64,000 bases of DNA from positions 31,284 to 95,283 of the forward strand of contig JACRDO010000095.1 of the NCBI GenBank assembly GCA_016212885.1, read 5' to 3'. The stretch is from Elusimicrobiota bacterium (GTDB lineage Bacteria; Elusimicrobiota; Elusimicrobia; UBA1565). A program made the translations under genes and the position numbers. Under the pieces are notes generated by a model. It was given only the letters and a program-made list of their open reading frames with translations. It was not told where the DNA came from and did no database searches. Below are positions 1-8,167 of this stretch, one piece after another (position 1 is the stretch's first letter; each line of letters begins with the position of its first letter).

Positions 1-2
1 CG

Positions 3-2399
3 GTTCTCATGCACGACGGAACTCTCGCCTCGATCGGCGGCTTCAACGGCCTTGATCGAATCACTTCCATCGAAACGCGCTATTTCGGCGAGGACATAGA
101 CTCGCTCACTCCGGGCGGCACCCAGCGCCAGCCCCAAGGCGTGGACGTAGATACGGGGACCCTGACTCGGGGCGGGAGCCTGAGCGTGCGGGGCGCCCGG
201 CTTAAGGGCGTGAGCGAAGCTTCCGGCGGAAGGGGCAGCGCGAACTCCGGGTTCCATCATCCGAGGCTCTACTTCTACCGGATGGACGCCTCAGGCAACA
301 ACACCCAGGCTTCCAGCGGATTCTCGCTCGACGCTTCCACCCGCTACTACTATTCCGGCTCGAACCTTTGGGCCAACGTGGACTCCTCGATCACCTTCAC
401 TGTGCCGGAGAGCACCGGGCTCCTCCCCGTCGGCTGGTACCAGCTCCGCACCGCGGCCAACGCCCAGTTCTCGACCGCGAAAGCGATCCAAGTGGGCCCG
501 ATGCGGCCCGCAGGCCGTCCGGGGGTCCCGTGGGCCCAGCAGAGCGGGGTGTCCTCGGTCACATGGACATGGGCCGCGGCCCCAGACGTGCCCGGCAGCC
601 GTCCCTTCGTCGATTTCGACGGCTACCACGTCTACTCGGACACCAACGGCGTCTTCATCGCGACGGTCTCGGCGAGCACGACCACGAGCAACTGCAGCAC
701 GGCCGGGGAGAAATGCATCCACTGGGTCCAGCGGAGCCTCGGCCCGGACGCGCTGGCCCGCATCCGAGTCGCTCCTTATAACTTGTCGGGCGATGGGCAG
801 GTCAACATCTCCACGACGGGCATCCGCAACGTCTCCGGAGTGACTTCCGGCCTCTCCGCGCCGCAGTCCGGGCGGACACAGGTGTCGCTCAAATGGCAAT
901 GGGACACGAACGCGGCCACCTACTATTGGGTCTACTCGTCGACCAGCCTGGCCCCGATCGCGAAGGCCAACGGCAACGCGTTCATCCTCACAGGCCTCTC
1001 GACGAATACGGCCTACGCGGTGGCGGTCCAGGCCGTCATGGATGCGGGCAGCGGCCCCATGACCGCCTATGCCACGGCCTATACCCTGGCCGACGCGCCC
1101 GCGGCAGGGGTGCCCCCGATGACCGACCCTTCCACAGGATCCATACTGGCGCAATGGTTCCAGCAGACGAACCCAAGCTGGACGAACTATGACCTCCTGG
1201 TCGTAAGGGAGGACGGGCAAGCCGATACCTACGACGGCATTCAGGCCACCCAGTACGGGGTCACCAAGGAAGACTTCATCAAGCCGAACACGCGGTACTT
1301 CATGTGGGTCTTCGCGGTCAACGGGGACAACATGATCACCTTAGGGATACCCATGGGCTCCACCTTCACCTACGTGACGAAGCCGGAACCCCTGAGCGTC
1401 CCCTACTCGGACCCCTCGAACATCACCGTCTCCTGGAGCGCCAACGGAAACCCCTCCTCGACCACCTACAAGGTGGTCTACTCCAGCGACACTCGCATAG
1501 ACTTCGGACAGAAATGCGATGTCGCGGTATCCACGACGCATATCTCGCCGGAGGCCCGATTCACAGGCCTCAGCACGCAGATCCCGAACCTCCTGACCGG
1601 AAAGAACTATACCATCTGCGTCTCGGCCATCAACCACTACGGCTACCAGATGGCGACCGTATCGACCTCCGTCTATACCGACAACGGAGGCGGCCCCGAA
1701 GGCTCCCTGAGGATCGTGGCCCAGGCGGGCCAAACGACATCGAAGACGGGAAACATCGGCTCCGGGAGGACGGTCACGGTGAACATCCCGGCGGGCACCT
1801 TCGACGACAGCGTCACCCTCTTCATCGCCTCGGAGACCCTCGCGGAATGCGGCAATATCAACGCGGCAATCAACGTCATTCCCTATCCCTACGCCGATCC
1901 GCGCCGCTCCTTCGAGATCGGCATCTCCTACGTCGCCGGGGAGGCCAATCTCGGCAACTTGTCCACGCTCGGCATCGTGCGCTATGACCCGACGAGCCGC
2001 GCCTGCGTGCCGCTCAAGAGCAGGGTGGACACAAGCCGGAAGCTCGTCATCGCCGAGGTCAACCACCTTTCGATCTTCAAGCTCATGTCAATCCCGCCGG
2101 CGGCGTCGATCGATTCCGTCCGCGTGTACCCGAACCCGTTCTTCACCCACAGCCAGGGCCACTTCACATTCGACGGGGGCCTCTCCAACGGGCTCCCGAC
2201 AGGCATGCCGGCCGGGACCCGCGTGCGCATCTACACCTTGCACGGCGAACTGGTCTTCGACGGCGCCGCCAACGCCTCCGGCATGCTGACCTGGGACGCG
2301 CGCAACAAGGCCGGCCGCCCCGTCGGGAGCGGCATCTATCTGGCCGTGATCCAGTCTGAAGGGGCCAAGAAGATCATGAAAGTGGTGGTCCTCCGATGA
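3..2399 (+). CDS. Secreted fibronectin-type-III repeat surface protein, 5'-truncated by the window edge
   Basis: The frame is open to the left edge, so the true start lies outside the window. The visible part begins with a kelch-like stretch (DGTLASIGGFN), then an IPT-like domain, then about three fibronectin-III-like domains rich in Thr, Ser, Tyr and Trp, a ZU5/autoproteolysis-like segment (around residues 570-690) and a final ~85-residue domain starting VRVYPNPF and containing VRIYTLHGELVF. That last domain resembles FlgD-Ig-like or type IX secretion sorting domains. This is an exported adhesin-like or extracellular protein. Its stop overlaps the start of the downstream PorV-like gene (ATGA), which supports joint expression and a secretion partnership. 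The exact ligand is unknown. Confidence 0.8.
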   Translation, partial: VLMHDGTLASIGGFNGLDRITSIETRYFGEDIDSLTPGGTQRQPQGVDVDTGTLTRGGSLSVRGARLKGVSEASGGRGSANSGFHHPRLYFYRMDASGNNTQASSGFSLDASTRYYYSGSNLWANVDSSITFTVPESTGLLPVGWYQLRTAANAQFSTAKAIQVGPMRPAGRPGVPWAQQSGVSSVTWTWAAAPDVPGSRPFVDFDGYHVYSDTNGVFIATVSASTTTSNCSTAGEKCIHWVQRSLGPDALARIRVAPYNLSGDGQVNISTTGIRNVSGVTSGLSAPQSGRTQVSLKWQWDTNAATYYWVYSSTSLAPIAKANGNAFILTGLSTNTAYAVAVQAVMDAGSGPMTAYATAYTLADAPAAGVPPMTDPSTGSILAQWFQQTNPSWTNYDLLVVREDGQADTYDGIQATQYGVTKEDFIKPNTRYFMWVFAVNGDNMITLGIPMGSTFTYVTKPEPLSVPYSDPSNITVSWSANGNPSSTTYKVVYSSDTRIDFGQKCDVAVSTTHISPEARFTGLSTQIPNLLTGKNYTICVSAINHYGYQMATVSTSVYTDNGGGPEGSLRIVAQAGQTTSKTGNIGSGRTVTVNIPAGTFDDSVTLFIASETLAECGNINAAINVIPYPYADPRRSFEIGISYVAGEANLGNLSTLGIVRYDPTSRACVPLKSRVDTSRKLVIAEVNHLSIFKLMSIPPAASIDSVRVYPNPFFTHSQGHFTFDGGLSNGLPTGMPAGTRVRIYTLHGELVFDGAANASGMLTWDARNKAGRPVGSGIYLAVIQSEGAKKIMKVVVLR

Positions 2400-3382
2400 G
2401 GCTCCTCGCCGCTCTCCTCTGCCTGTCCCTCGCAGCTGCCACGCCGGCGCAGGCCAGCGATTTCTCCTCGTCCGCGATCGGCACAGCCGGCTCCGAGTTC
2501 CTGAACATGGACGTGGGCCCGCGCGGCATCGCCATGGGCGGCGCTTACTCGGCCGCTGTCAACGACGCGTATTCCCTCTACTGGAACCCCGCGGGCCTGA
2601 CCCAGATCCCGCAGATATCGGCCACCGCCATGCACAACGAGTACCTGGCCGGCATCCGCATGGAGTACCTCGCCTACGCGCAGAGGTGCAACGAGAACAC
2701 CGTCCTCGCGGGCGGCTTGCGCTTCATGGACGCCGGCTCGATCGATGAGACGGATATCAACGGCAACAGCGCCGGCTACTTCCATCCCCGCAACTACGTC
2801 GTCGAAGCGGGCTGGGGCAAGTCGATCGCTGACCTCTCCGACGCCGAGCGGGACATCGCTCTCGGCGTGACCGGCCGCCATTTCTATTCGGACATGGTGG
2901 CCAGCGCGGACGGCTACTCGGGAGACGTCGGCCTCCAGGCGCGCTACACCGAGGCCGCCATGCCCTACGTGTTCAGCTTCGTGGCTCAGAACCTGGGCCA
3001 GGGCCAGAAGTTCGACTACACCCGCGACACCCTGCCCTTCCGCGCGAGGTTCGGCGCCTCCCTTCAGGCGACCGCCTTCATGCTCCTGTGCATGGAAGCC
3101 GTCATGCCGGTCTCCAACGAACCTTACGGCGCACTCGGCATCGAGATGTCTCTCGAAGCCCCCAACGACGTCAAGGCCTTCCTCCGAGGCGGCTACAACT
3201 CCATCAACCAGTTCAGCGGGCTGGAGGGATTCCGCGGAGCCGCCTTCGGCTTCGGCTTGAAGCTGAAGGACTTCACGATCGATTATTCCTTCGTCCCCTT
3301 CGGCATGCTCGGCGACGCGCACAGGTTCGCCCTCTCCTGGAACCTGCCGGCGAAGCACTCCCGCAGGTTCCGCCAGCGCTGA
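2396..3382 (+). CDS. PorV/PorQ-like outer-membrane beta-barrel protein
   Basis: 328 residues with an N-terminal signal peptide ending around APAQAS. It has the family's early motif (GPRGIAMGGAYSA, then YWNPAGL) and a C-terminal half of amphipathic strands ending in a barrel-like segment (FGLKLKDFTIDYSF). In the UPF0164/PorV family such proteins are outer-membrane barrels; PorV in Bacteroidetes shuttles type IX secretion cargo. Here it is translationally coupled to a secreted protein with a sorting-like C-terminus, which fits a cargo-handling role, but no core type IX genes are visible in the window, so the role is inferred. A truncated relative lies near 61.5 kb. Confidence 0.82.
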   Translation: MRLLAALLCLSLAAATPAQASDFSSSAIGTAGSEFLNMDVGPRGIAMGGAYSAAVNDAYSLYWNPAGLTQIPQISATAMHNEYLAGIRMEYLAYAQRCNENTVLAGGLRFMDAGSIDETDINGNSAGYFHPRNYVVEAGWGKSIADLSDAERDIALGVTGRHFYSDMVASADGYSGDVGLQARYTEAAMPYVFSFVAQNLGQGQKFDYTRDTLPFRARFGASLQATAFMLLCMEAVMPVSNEPYGALGIEMSLEAPNDVKAFLRGGYNSINQFSGLEGFRGAAFGFGLKLKDFTIDYSFVPFGMLGDAHRFALSWNLPAKHSRRFRQR

Positions 3383-3383
3383 C

Positions 3384-4979
3384 ATGAGCGAACAGCCCCC
3401 GCAGCGGCCCGACCTCCCGCCCTTCAGGCGTCCGGCGCCGCCTCCGCCGGCGCCTCCGGCCTCCGGCCTCCTGCGGCCCGAGGAAACGCCCTTGATGGAG
3501 TACCTCCGCAAGCGGACCGAGGCCATGGAGCAGGAGCTGGCCCTCGAGCGCGAGCGCGCCCGCGCGGCCGAGAGCCTCATCAAGCAGCAGGAAGCCCTGC
3601 GCACAGAGGTCGAGACCCAGCTCAAGGCCATCGCCGAGCAGATGCGCCAGCAGAAGGCCCTGCAGATGTCCGAGGAGGACCGGCAGGCCTCGCACGGCCG
3701 CATCTCGGCGCTCGAACAGCGCCTAGACGAGATGCACAAGACCTGGGCCTCCCTGCTCAAGGACGCCATCGGGCGGCGCGAGTTCGGCCTGGCGGAGGCC
3801 TCCAGCGGGATCGAGAAGCTCGCCCAGGCCCTATCCGAGCTCAAGGGGGAGCTGTCGGTCCTCAAGGAATCGGCCGCGGCGGCCGCGAAGCTCCCGCCCG
3901 AGATCCGCGAAATGCGCGAACTCCTGCCGGCGCTCGAGAAAGCGCGCGCGGAAGAGGAAGGCCTTCTGCGCGCGCGGCTCTGCGAGCTGATCGGGGGCCT
4001 CGGGGACGTGATCGTTTCCCGGCTCAAGGAGATGGGAAGCCGCCTCGGCGAGGAGAGCGGCCGGCAGAACGAGCGCTTGGAGCAGCTTTCCCGCGAGCGC
4101 GCGGCGCTCGCGCGCGCCATCGAGGAGCAGCGCCATGAGGCCCGCGAGGAGACCCTTCGGGAGCAGGCCGCCATGCAGCAGCAGCTCGACGAGCAGATGA
4201 AGGGGGTCCGGAGCGCGCTCGGAGAGCTCTCCGGGCGCCAGGGCGCGGCTTCCCATGTCCTGGAGGACGTCCGCAAGCTCTCCGAGGCGGTCCATGCGAT
4301 CCTCCAGAGGCCCGAGAAGGCCAAAGACCAGATCCTCCAGGAAATGGAGCAGGAGAAGCGCGATCTGATGAAGGCGCTGAGGGAGCGGACCGAGCAGATG
4401 CGCGCCCAGGCCATCGAGCGCCGGGAGATCGAACGGAGCCTCGGGGAGAGCCTCATGGAGCTCCGGCGAGAGCTCGAGAAGGAGGTTGCGGCCCACCTGG
4501 GGACCAAGGCCCAGATCGCCGGCCTCGAGAGGACGATCGACGCGCTCAAGGCCGAGGCCGATCTGAGGCGCAAGGAGCTGGCGGCCAAGGACGAGCGGTT
4601 CGCCCAGCTCGCCGGCGAGCGCGACGCCCTGGTCAAAGCCCTGGCGGAGGAGGCGGAAAGGGTCCGCCGGCTCATCGAGGAACGGGCCCTCTCGGATGGC
4701 GCCTGGGAGGAGAAGATCGTCGAGTACCAGAAGCTCGCCAACGACGCGAGGGAGAAGACCAGCCGGGCCGAGCAGGCCTCCACGGACCTGCGCTGCCAGG
4801 TCCAGACCCTCGGCGACCACCTCAGCCGGCTGGTCCGCGAGAAGGAGGCTGTCGAGAGCCGCTACGGGCAATGGCAGAAGGAGCAAGAGGAGCTCGCCCA
4901 AGAGCTCCAGAAGAAGGACGAGATGATCGCCATGCTCTCAGCCACCTTCCGCAACCTGCTCAAGAAGCCCGCTGAATAG
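3384..4979 (+). CDS. Long coiled-coil protein
   Basis: 531 residues. A Pro-rich N-terminus (about residues 1-35) is followed by almost continuous Glu/Lys/Arg/Leu/Ala heptad-type sequence to the end, typical of a long coiled coil. No signal peptide, enzyme motif or membrane segment is seen. It starts 2 nt after the PorV-like gene stops, so it is probably in the same operon. The function is unknown; a cytoskeletal or scaffold role is possible but not shown by sequence. A long open frame on the opposite strand here is a GC-rich shadow. Confidence 0.75.
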   Translation: MSEQPPQRPDLPPFRRPAPPPPAPPASGLLRPEETPLMEYLRKRTEAMEQELALERERARAAESLIKQQEALRTEVETQLKAIAEQMRQQKALQMSEEDRQASHGRISALEQRLDEMHKTWASLLKDAIGRREFGLAEASSGIEKLAQALSELKGELSVLKESAAAAAKLPPEIREMRELLPALEKARAEEEGLLRARLCELIGGLGDVIVSRLKEMGSRLGEESGRQNERLEQLSRERAALARAIEEQRHEAREETLREQAAMQQQLDEQMKGVRSALGELSGRQGAASHVLEDVRKLSEAVHAILQRPEKAKDQILQEMEQEKRDLMKALRERTEQMRAQAIERREIERSLGESLMELRRELEKEVAAHLGTKAQIAGLERTIDALKAEADLRRKELAAKDERFAQLAGERDALVKALAEEAERVRRLIEERALSDGAWEEKIVEYQKLANDAREKTSRAEQASTDLRCQVQTLGDHLSRLVREKEAVESRYGQWQKEQEELAQELQKKDEMIAMLSATFRNLLKKPAE

Positions 4980-4998
4980 CCCCCCGTCCCTAAAGTCC

Positions 4999-5026
4999 TT
5001 GACAGAAAAATCTAATCGGGTAAACT
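4999..5026 (+). promoter_or_regulatory. Sigma-70-type promoter for the DksA/TraR-family gene
   Basis: A perfect -35 TTGACA (4999-5004) is followed after 16 bp by TAAACT (5021-5026). This drives the zinc-finger gene at 5092 with a ~60-nt leader that carries a ribosome-binding site (AAGGAG). Confidence 0.65.
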
Positions 5027-5091
5027 ATATCCTCTTGCCGGTTCCCAGCCGGGTTTTTGAGGGCTGGGCCCGCGCGGATAAGGAGCGCCTT

Positions 5092-5532
5092 ATGGCCACG
5101 AAGAAGACGAAACCAGCGAAAACCCGGCGGCCCGCGAAGAAGGCCCACAAAAAGCGCGCCGCGGCCGCGCCGGGCGCGGCGATCTCGAAGCCGGAGTTGG
5201 CGGTCATCCAGAGATTCCTTCTCGCCAAGCGCAAAGAGATCCTGGACATCATGCGCAAGAACCAGGACATGGAGCCGATCACCTCGGAGGTGGGAGACGA
5301 AGCCGACCAGGCGGGGCAGTCACTCGAGAAGGAGATGATCTTCGAGCTTTCCGACAACGAGCGCAACGCCTTAGACCAGATCGAGGGGGCTCTGCGCAAG
5401 ATCGAGAAGGGCGCCTACGGCCTCTGCGAGTCCTGCCAGAAGCCCATCATGAAGCAGCGGCTGAAGGCGATGCCTTTCGCGCGCTACTGCATCGGCTGCC
5501 AAAGCACTTCGGAGCGCGCGGTCATCTCGTGA
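5092..5532 (+). CDS. DksA/TraR-family C4 zinc-finger protein with Lys/Ala-rich N-terminal tail
   Basis: 146 residues. I chose the ATG at 5092 over upstream in-frame starts because it follows AAGGAG at a normal distance and downstream of a clear promoter. The C-terminal half has the DksA-type helical hairpin and a C4 zinc finger (CESC then CIGC, 17 residues apart). The N-terminal ~35 residues are a Lys/Arg/Ala tail (KKTKPAKTRRPAKKAHKK) resembling histone-H1-like tails. DksA-family proteins bind RNA polymerase in its secondary channel and modulate transcription; the tail may add nucleic-acid binding (inference). Confidence 0.85.
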   Translation: MATKKTKPAKTRRPAKKAHKKRAAAAPGAAISKPELAVIQRFLLAKRKEILDIMRKNQDMEPITSEVGDEADQAGQSLEKEMIFELSDNERNALDQIEGALRKIEKGAYGLCESCQKPIMKQRLKAMPFARYCIGCQSTSERAVIS

Positions 5533-5546
5533 GGTTATGTCCCTTT

Positions 5547-5602
5547 CGTCCCGAACATCCGAACGGCGTATCGAACTTTCCAAACGACTTAGGTTCAATA
5601 CG
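5547..5602. repeat. Palindromic repeat locus 1 (two fused units)
   Basis: Starts with the arm CGTCCCGAAC and core ATCCGAACGGCGTA, then merges into a second unit with arms CGTATCGAAC and GGTTCAATACG. It lies between the convergent zinc-finger and transglycosylase genes. The TGA stop of the transglycosylase gene comes from the repeat arm (CGTATTGA read on the minus strand). The hairpin could also act as a terminator. Confidence 0.8.
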
Positions 5603-7298
5603 TCCGGCTGTCCCTTCTGGAGGGGGGCATATAGTCCGAGCAGTCGAGGGATTCGCCGCCTAGATCCGCGTAATACCCGAGGACCTTCCGCACGTAATTC
5701 TTGGTTTCAGGGAAGTTCGGGATCCGCGTCTTCACCCGCCCCTCCCCGGCGTTGTAGGCCGCGACGGCCAGGACCTTGTCGCCGTCGTAGAGTTCCAGCA
5801 GCCGCGTCAGGTGGCGAACGCCTCCGTCGATGTTCTGCTCCGGGTTGCGGGGATTGACGCCCAGGCGGCGGGCGGTGCCTGGCATGAGCTGCATCAAGCC
5901 GACGGCGCCCGCGTCCGACACCACCATGGGATTTCCCCAAGGATTCTCGGCCCGCATGACGGCTTCCACGAGCTTTGGGTCTAAGCCGCGCTTGCCCGCG
6001 ATGATCTCGATGGTCTTCCGGTAGCGCGCCACGGGATCCTTAGTCGGGATGGAAGCCGCGGGGAGGGGGGTAATCGCCTGCTTGACCTGGTCCCGGACAG
6101 CTTTCAGAGTCGGGCTCTTCACCGGCCGTACGGCTTCCACCTTGGGCTTGGAAGGCCCCTGCCGGTAGGCCCGCTCGTAGGCGGCCAGGAGGTACTTGAC
6201 CTCCGGATCGTTCGGGATGCCTCCGCTGCGCACGACCTTCCCGGTGCCGACCTGATAGGCGGCCAGGGCGCGGTGCACGTCCCCGTGGAAAAAATCCAAG
6301 AGCTTGGACAGCAGCTTCGCTCCGACCCGGATGTTCGTCTCCGGGTTCTTGAGGTCCGCGGCCTTCATGCCCACGGCCTTCGCGGCGCCCGGGGTGATGA
6401 GCAGGAGCCCGTAGGAGCCCCCGCTCGCTCGGCCGGGCTTGGCTTCGAAGCCGCCTTTGGCGGCCACGAGGGCGCGCAGAACGTCCGGACTGATCCCCGC
6501 GGCCTTCGCCTCGCTTTGGATGACGGCTTCGTAAGGGCCCAAGGGGACCGCGTCCCGAACATCCGAACGCAGTAGTTCGGGACGTATTGAACCTACGGCG
6601 TGTGGAAGGTTCAATACGTCCGGCAGGGGCACGTCCTTGCTGAGGTTGGCGCCCACGGTCTCGATGGCCCTGGGGAATCCCAGAGAACCCGCGGGCGATG
6701 CTTTCGCCGCAACGCGGGTCCAAGGCATGAGCGGCGTCCCGAACATCCGAACGGCGTTGGTTCGGGACGTCCCAAACCTACGCATTTCGGATGTTTGGGA
6801 CGACGCGAGTGCATCGCGCACCGCGCTGTTGTCATAAAAGGCGGCAGGATCCTTCGCCCCCGCGGCCGCGCTCATGTCCAAAGTCTTCTTCGCGGCCGCG
6901 AGCTCCGCGCGCCGGGAAAGCTCCGGAGACTTCTCCTGCTGAGCCCGGGGCTCGAAGCCCTCCGGCCGCTCCTCGAAGCGGATGTTGTCCTTGCCCCAGA
7001 CGGCCTTGAGGAGCTCGATCGACTCCGCGGCCTCCTCCGCCTGCTGGAGCGTCCACGTGGAAGCGGTGAACCGCAGCTCCGCCATGCCGTTCTCCGTGTC
7101 CTCTACGAGGCTCTTGCCGGCGCCTAGGCCCACCAAGCCGAGGATCCGGGGCTCGGTGGCGTTCAGCTTCTCCTGCGCCTCGACACTCACGCCCTCAGGC
7201 ATGCGCAGGACCACGCGGACATCGGCGCTCGCGGAGAAGGAGAGGAAGAGCAGTCCGAGGGAGGCTGCGGCGGAGATCCTGCAGGCTGGGCCCTTCAT
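5595..7298 (-). CDS. Exported lytic transglycosylase with two SLT-like domains, interrupted in frame by two palindromic repeats
   Basis: 567 residues with an N-terminal signal peptide (LGLLFLSFSASA). The second SLT domain (about residues 405-550) is canonical: catalytic Glu in AVMRAENPWG, then GLMQLMPGTA and AAYNAGEGRV. The first (about 255-375) keeps the fold motifs (SYGLLLITPGAAKAVG) but has Lys-Gly where the catalytic Glu-Ser is expected (LVAAKGGF), so it is probably inactive. Residues ~166-188 and ~228-250 are encoded by copies of the dispersed palindromic repeat and still read through. The gene should cleave peptidoglycan glycan strands in the periplasm. The last residues and stop codon come from another repeat copy. 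Confidence 0.88.
   Translation of the reverse strand: MKGPACRISAAASLGLLFLSFSASADVRVVLRMPEGVSVEAQEKLNATEPRILGLVGLGAGKSLVEDTENGMAELRFTASTWTLQQAEEAAESIELLKAVWGKDNIRFEERPEGFEPRAQQEKSPELSRRAELAAAKKTLDMSAAAGAKDPAAFYDNSAVRDALASSQTSEMRRFGTSRTNAVRMFGTPLMPWTRVAAKASPAGSLGFPRAIETVGANLSKDVPLPDVLNLPHAVGSIRPELLRSDVRDAVPLGPYEAVIQSEAKAAGISPDVLRALVAAKGGFEAKPGRASGGSYGLLLITPGAAKAVGMKAADLKNPETNIRVGAKLLSKLLDFFHGDVHRALAAYQVGTGKVVRSGGIPNDPEVKYLLAAYERAYRQGPSKPKVEAVRPVKSPTLKAVRDQVKQAITPLPAASIPTKDPVARYRKTIEIIAGKRGLDPKLVEAVMRAENPWGNPMVVSDAGAVGLMQLMPGTARRLGVNPRNPEQNIDGGVRHLTRLLELYDGDKVLAVAAYNAGEGRVKTRIPNFPETKNYVRKVLGYYADLGGESLDCSDYMPPSRRDSRTY
6551..6618. repeat. Palindromic repeat locus 2, inside the transglycosylase frame (68 bp)
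   Basis: Two units sharing ACG. The first has arms CGTCCCGAAC and GTTCGGGACG; the second has arms CGTATTGAACC and AGGTTCAATACG. It encodes residues ~228-250 of the transglycosylase (including PHAVGSIRPELLRSDVRD) without a stop. Confidence 0.88.
6735..6802. repeat. Palindromic repeat locus 3, inside the transglycosylase frame (68 bp)
   Basis: Two units that together form a long near-perfect palindrome centred on GGGACGTCCC. Outer arms begin CGTCCCGAACATCCGAA and, on the other strand, CGTCCCAAACATCCGAA. It encodes residues ~166-188 of the transglycosylase (SEMRRFGTSRTNAVRMFGT). Confidence 0.88.
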
Positions 7299-7375
7299 AC
7301 ACCCTCAGTGTAGGCCCATGGGCTTGAGAGCACCCGTGGCCGAGGGCCCAGCCCGCAATGGGTCCTTGGACCCGG

Positions 7376-8128
7376 CTACTCTTTTCTATCTTTGAAGAAG
7401 GGGAGCCTCGCGCGGGCCGCGCGCACCTCATCCTTCCCAATGTCCGCCTCGCAGACGTGCAGTCCCTCCAGGCTCCCGCAGTCCAGCACGACCATGCCCA
7501 TCGGGTCGAAGACCATGGAATTGCCGCCGTATTCCAGCCCGCCGGGCTCCCTGCCGATCCGGTTCACTCCGACCACGTAGGCCTGGTTCTCGATGGCTCG
7601 GGCGCGCAGGAGCGTCATCCAGTGCTCCGCGCGCCGCAGGGGCCAGCACGCGATGAGGACGAAGACGTCGGTCTTCTCGGCGAGGCGCCAGAACAGATAG
7701 GGGAAGCGCAGATCGAAGCAGACCGCGGGGGAGACGGACATGCCGCCCAACTCGAAGGTCTCCTGCCTCGCGCCGGCTTTGTAGTCCTTGTCCTCGCCGT
7801 TGAATGAAAAGAGGTGGATCTTGGAGTACTCCGAGACCTGCCGGCCCGACGCGTCGAGGGTGATGAGCTTGTTGAAGCCCTCCTCGACTCCGCCGTAGGA
7901 GACGCATACGGAGTGGTCCCTAGCCAGGTCCGCGAAGAAGGATTTATCGTCCGCAGCGAGGGTGGTCTTGACCTGGTCCATCGAGAATCCGCTCAAGGTC
8001 ATCTCGGGGAAGACGACCCAGCCGGCCTGCCTTCTCCGGGGACACGCTTCCATAAGAGAAAGGATCTTCCTCTTATTGGATTCCTTGTCCTCCCACGCCA
8101 TGTCGTACTGGAAGAGCCCGATCTTCAT
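7376..8128 (-). CDS. Nitrilase/omega-amidase-family carbon-nitrogen hydrolase
   Basis: 250 residues, normal length for the family. The catalytic triad is visible: Glu in VVFPEMTLSGF, Lys in SKIHLFSF and Cys in AVCFDLRFP. It is closest in style to YafV/omega-amidase-type enzymes, which hydrolyse alpha-ketoglutaramate or similar amides; the substrate is not proven. It is divergent from the glycosyltransferase at 8168. A TATAAT on the minus strand (8138-8143) ends 9 nt before the start codon. Confidence 0.88.
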   Translation of the reverse strand: MKIGLFQYDMAWEDKESNKRKILSLMEACPRRRQAGWVVFPEMTLSGFSMDQVKTTLAADDKSFFADLARDHSVCVSYGGVEEGFNKLITLDASGRQVSEYSKIHLFSFNGEDKDYKAGARQETFELGGMSVSPAVCFDLRFPYLFWRLAEKTDVFVLIACWPLRRAEHWMTLLRARAIENQAYVVGVNRIGREPGGLEYGGNSMVFDPMGMVVLDCGSLEGLHVCEADIGKDEVRAARARLPFFKDRKE

Positions 8129-8137
8129 CCGGTGCCA

Positions 8138-8143
8138 ATTATA
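8138..8143 (-). promoter_or_regulatory. -10 element for the nitrilase-family gene
   Basis: TATAAT on the minus strand, 9 nt before the ATG. No Shine-Dalgarno sequence fits between, suggesting a leaderless or nearly leaderless mRNA. No good -35 is visible. Confidence 0.5.
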
Positions 8144-8152
8144 TCAGAATGG

Positions 8153-8158
8153 TAGAAT
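8153..8158 (+). promoter_or_regulatory. -10 element for the GT39 gene
   Basis: TAGAAT ending 9 nt before the ATG at 8168. It forms a compact divergent promoter region with the minus-strand TATAAT at 8138-8143. Confidence 0.45.
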
Positions 8159-8167
8159 AGCGGCTCC

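Noticed and set aside
2336..4783. 815-codon open frame on the minus strand
   Set aside because: It is antisense to the PorV-like and coiled-coil genes; the translation is Ser/Arg-rich without domains, typical of a shadow in GC-rich coding DNA.
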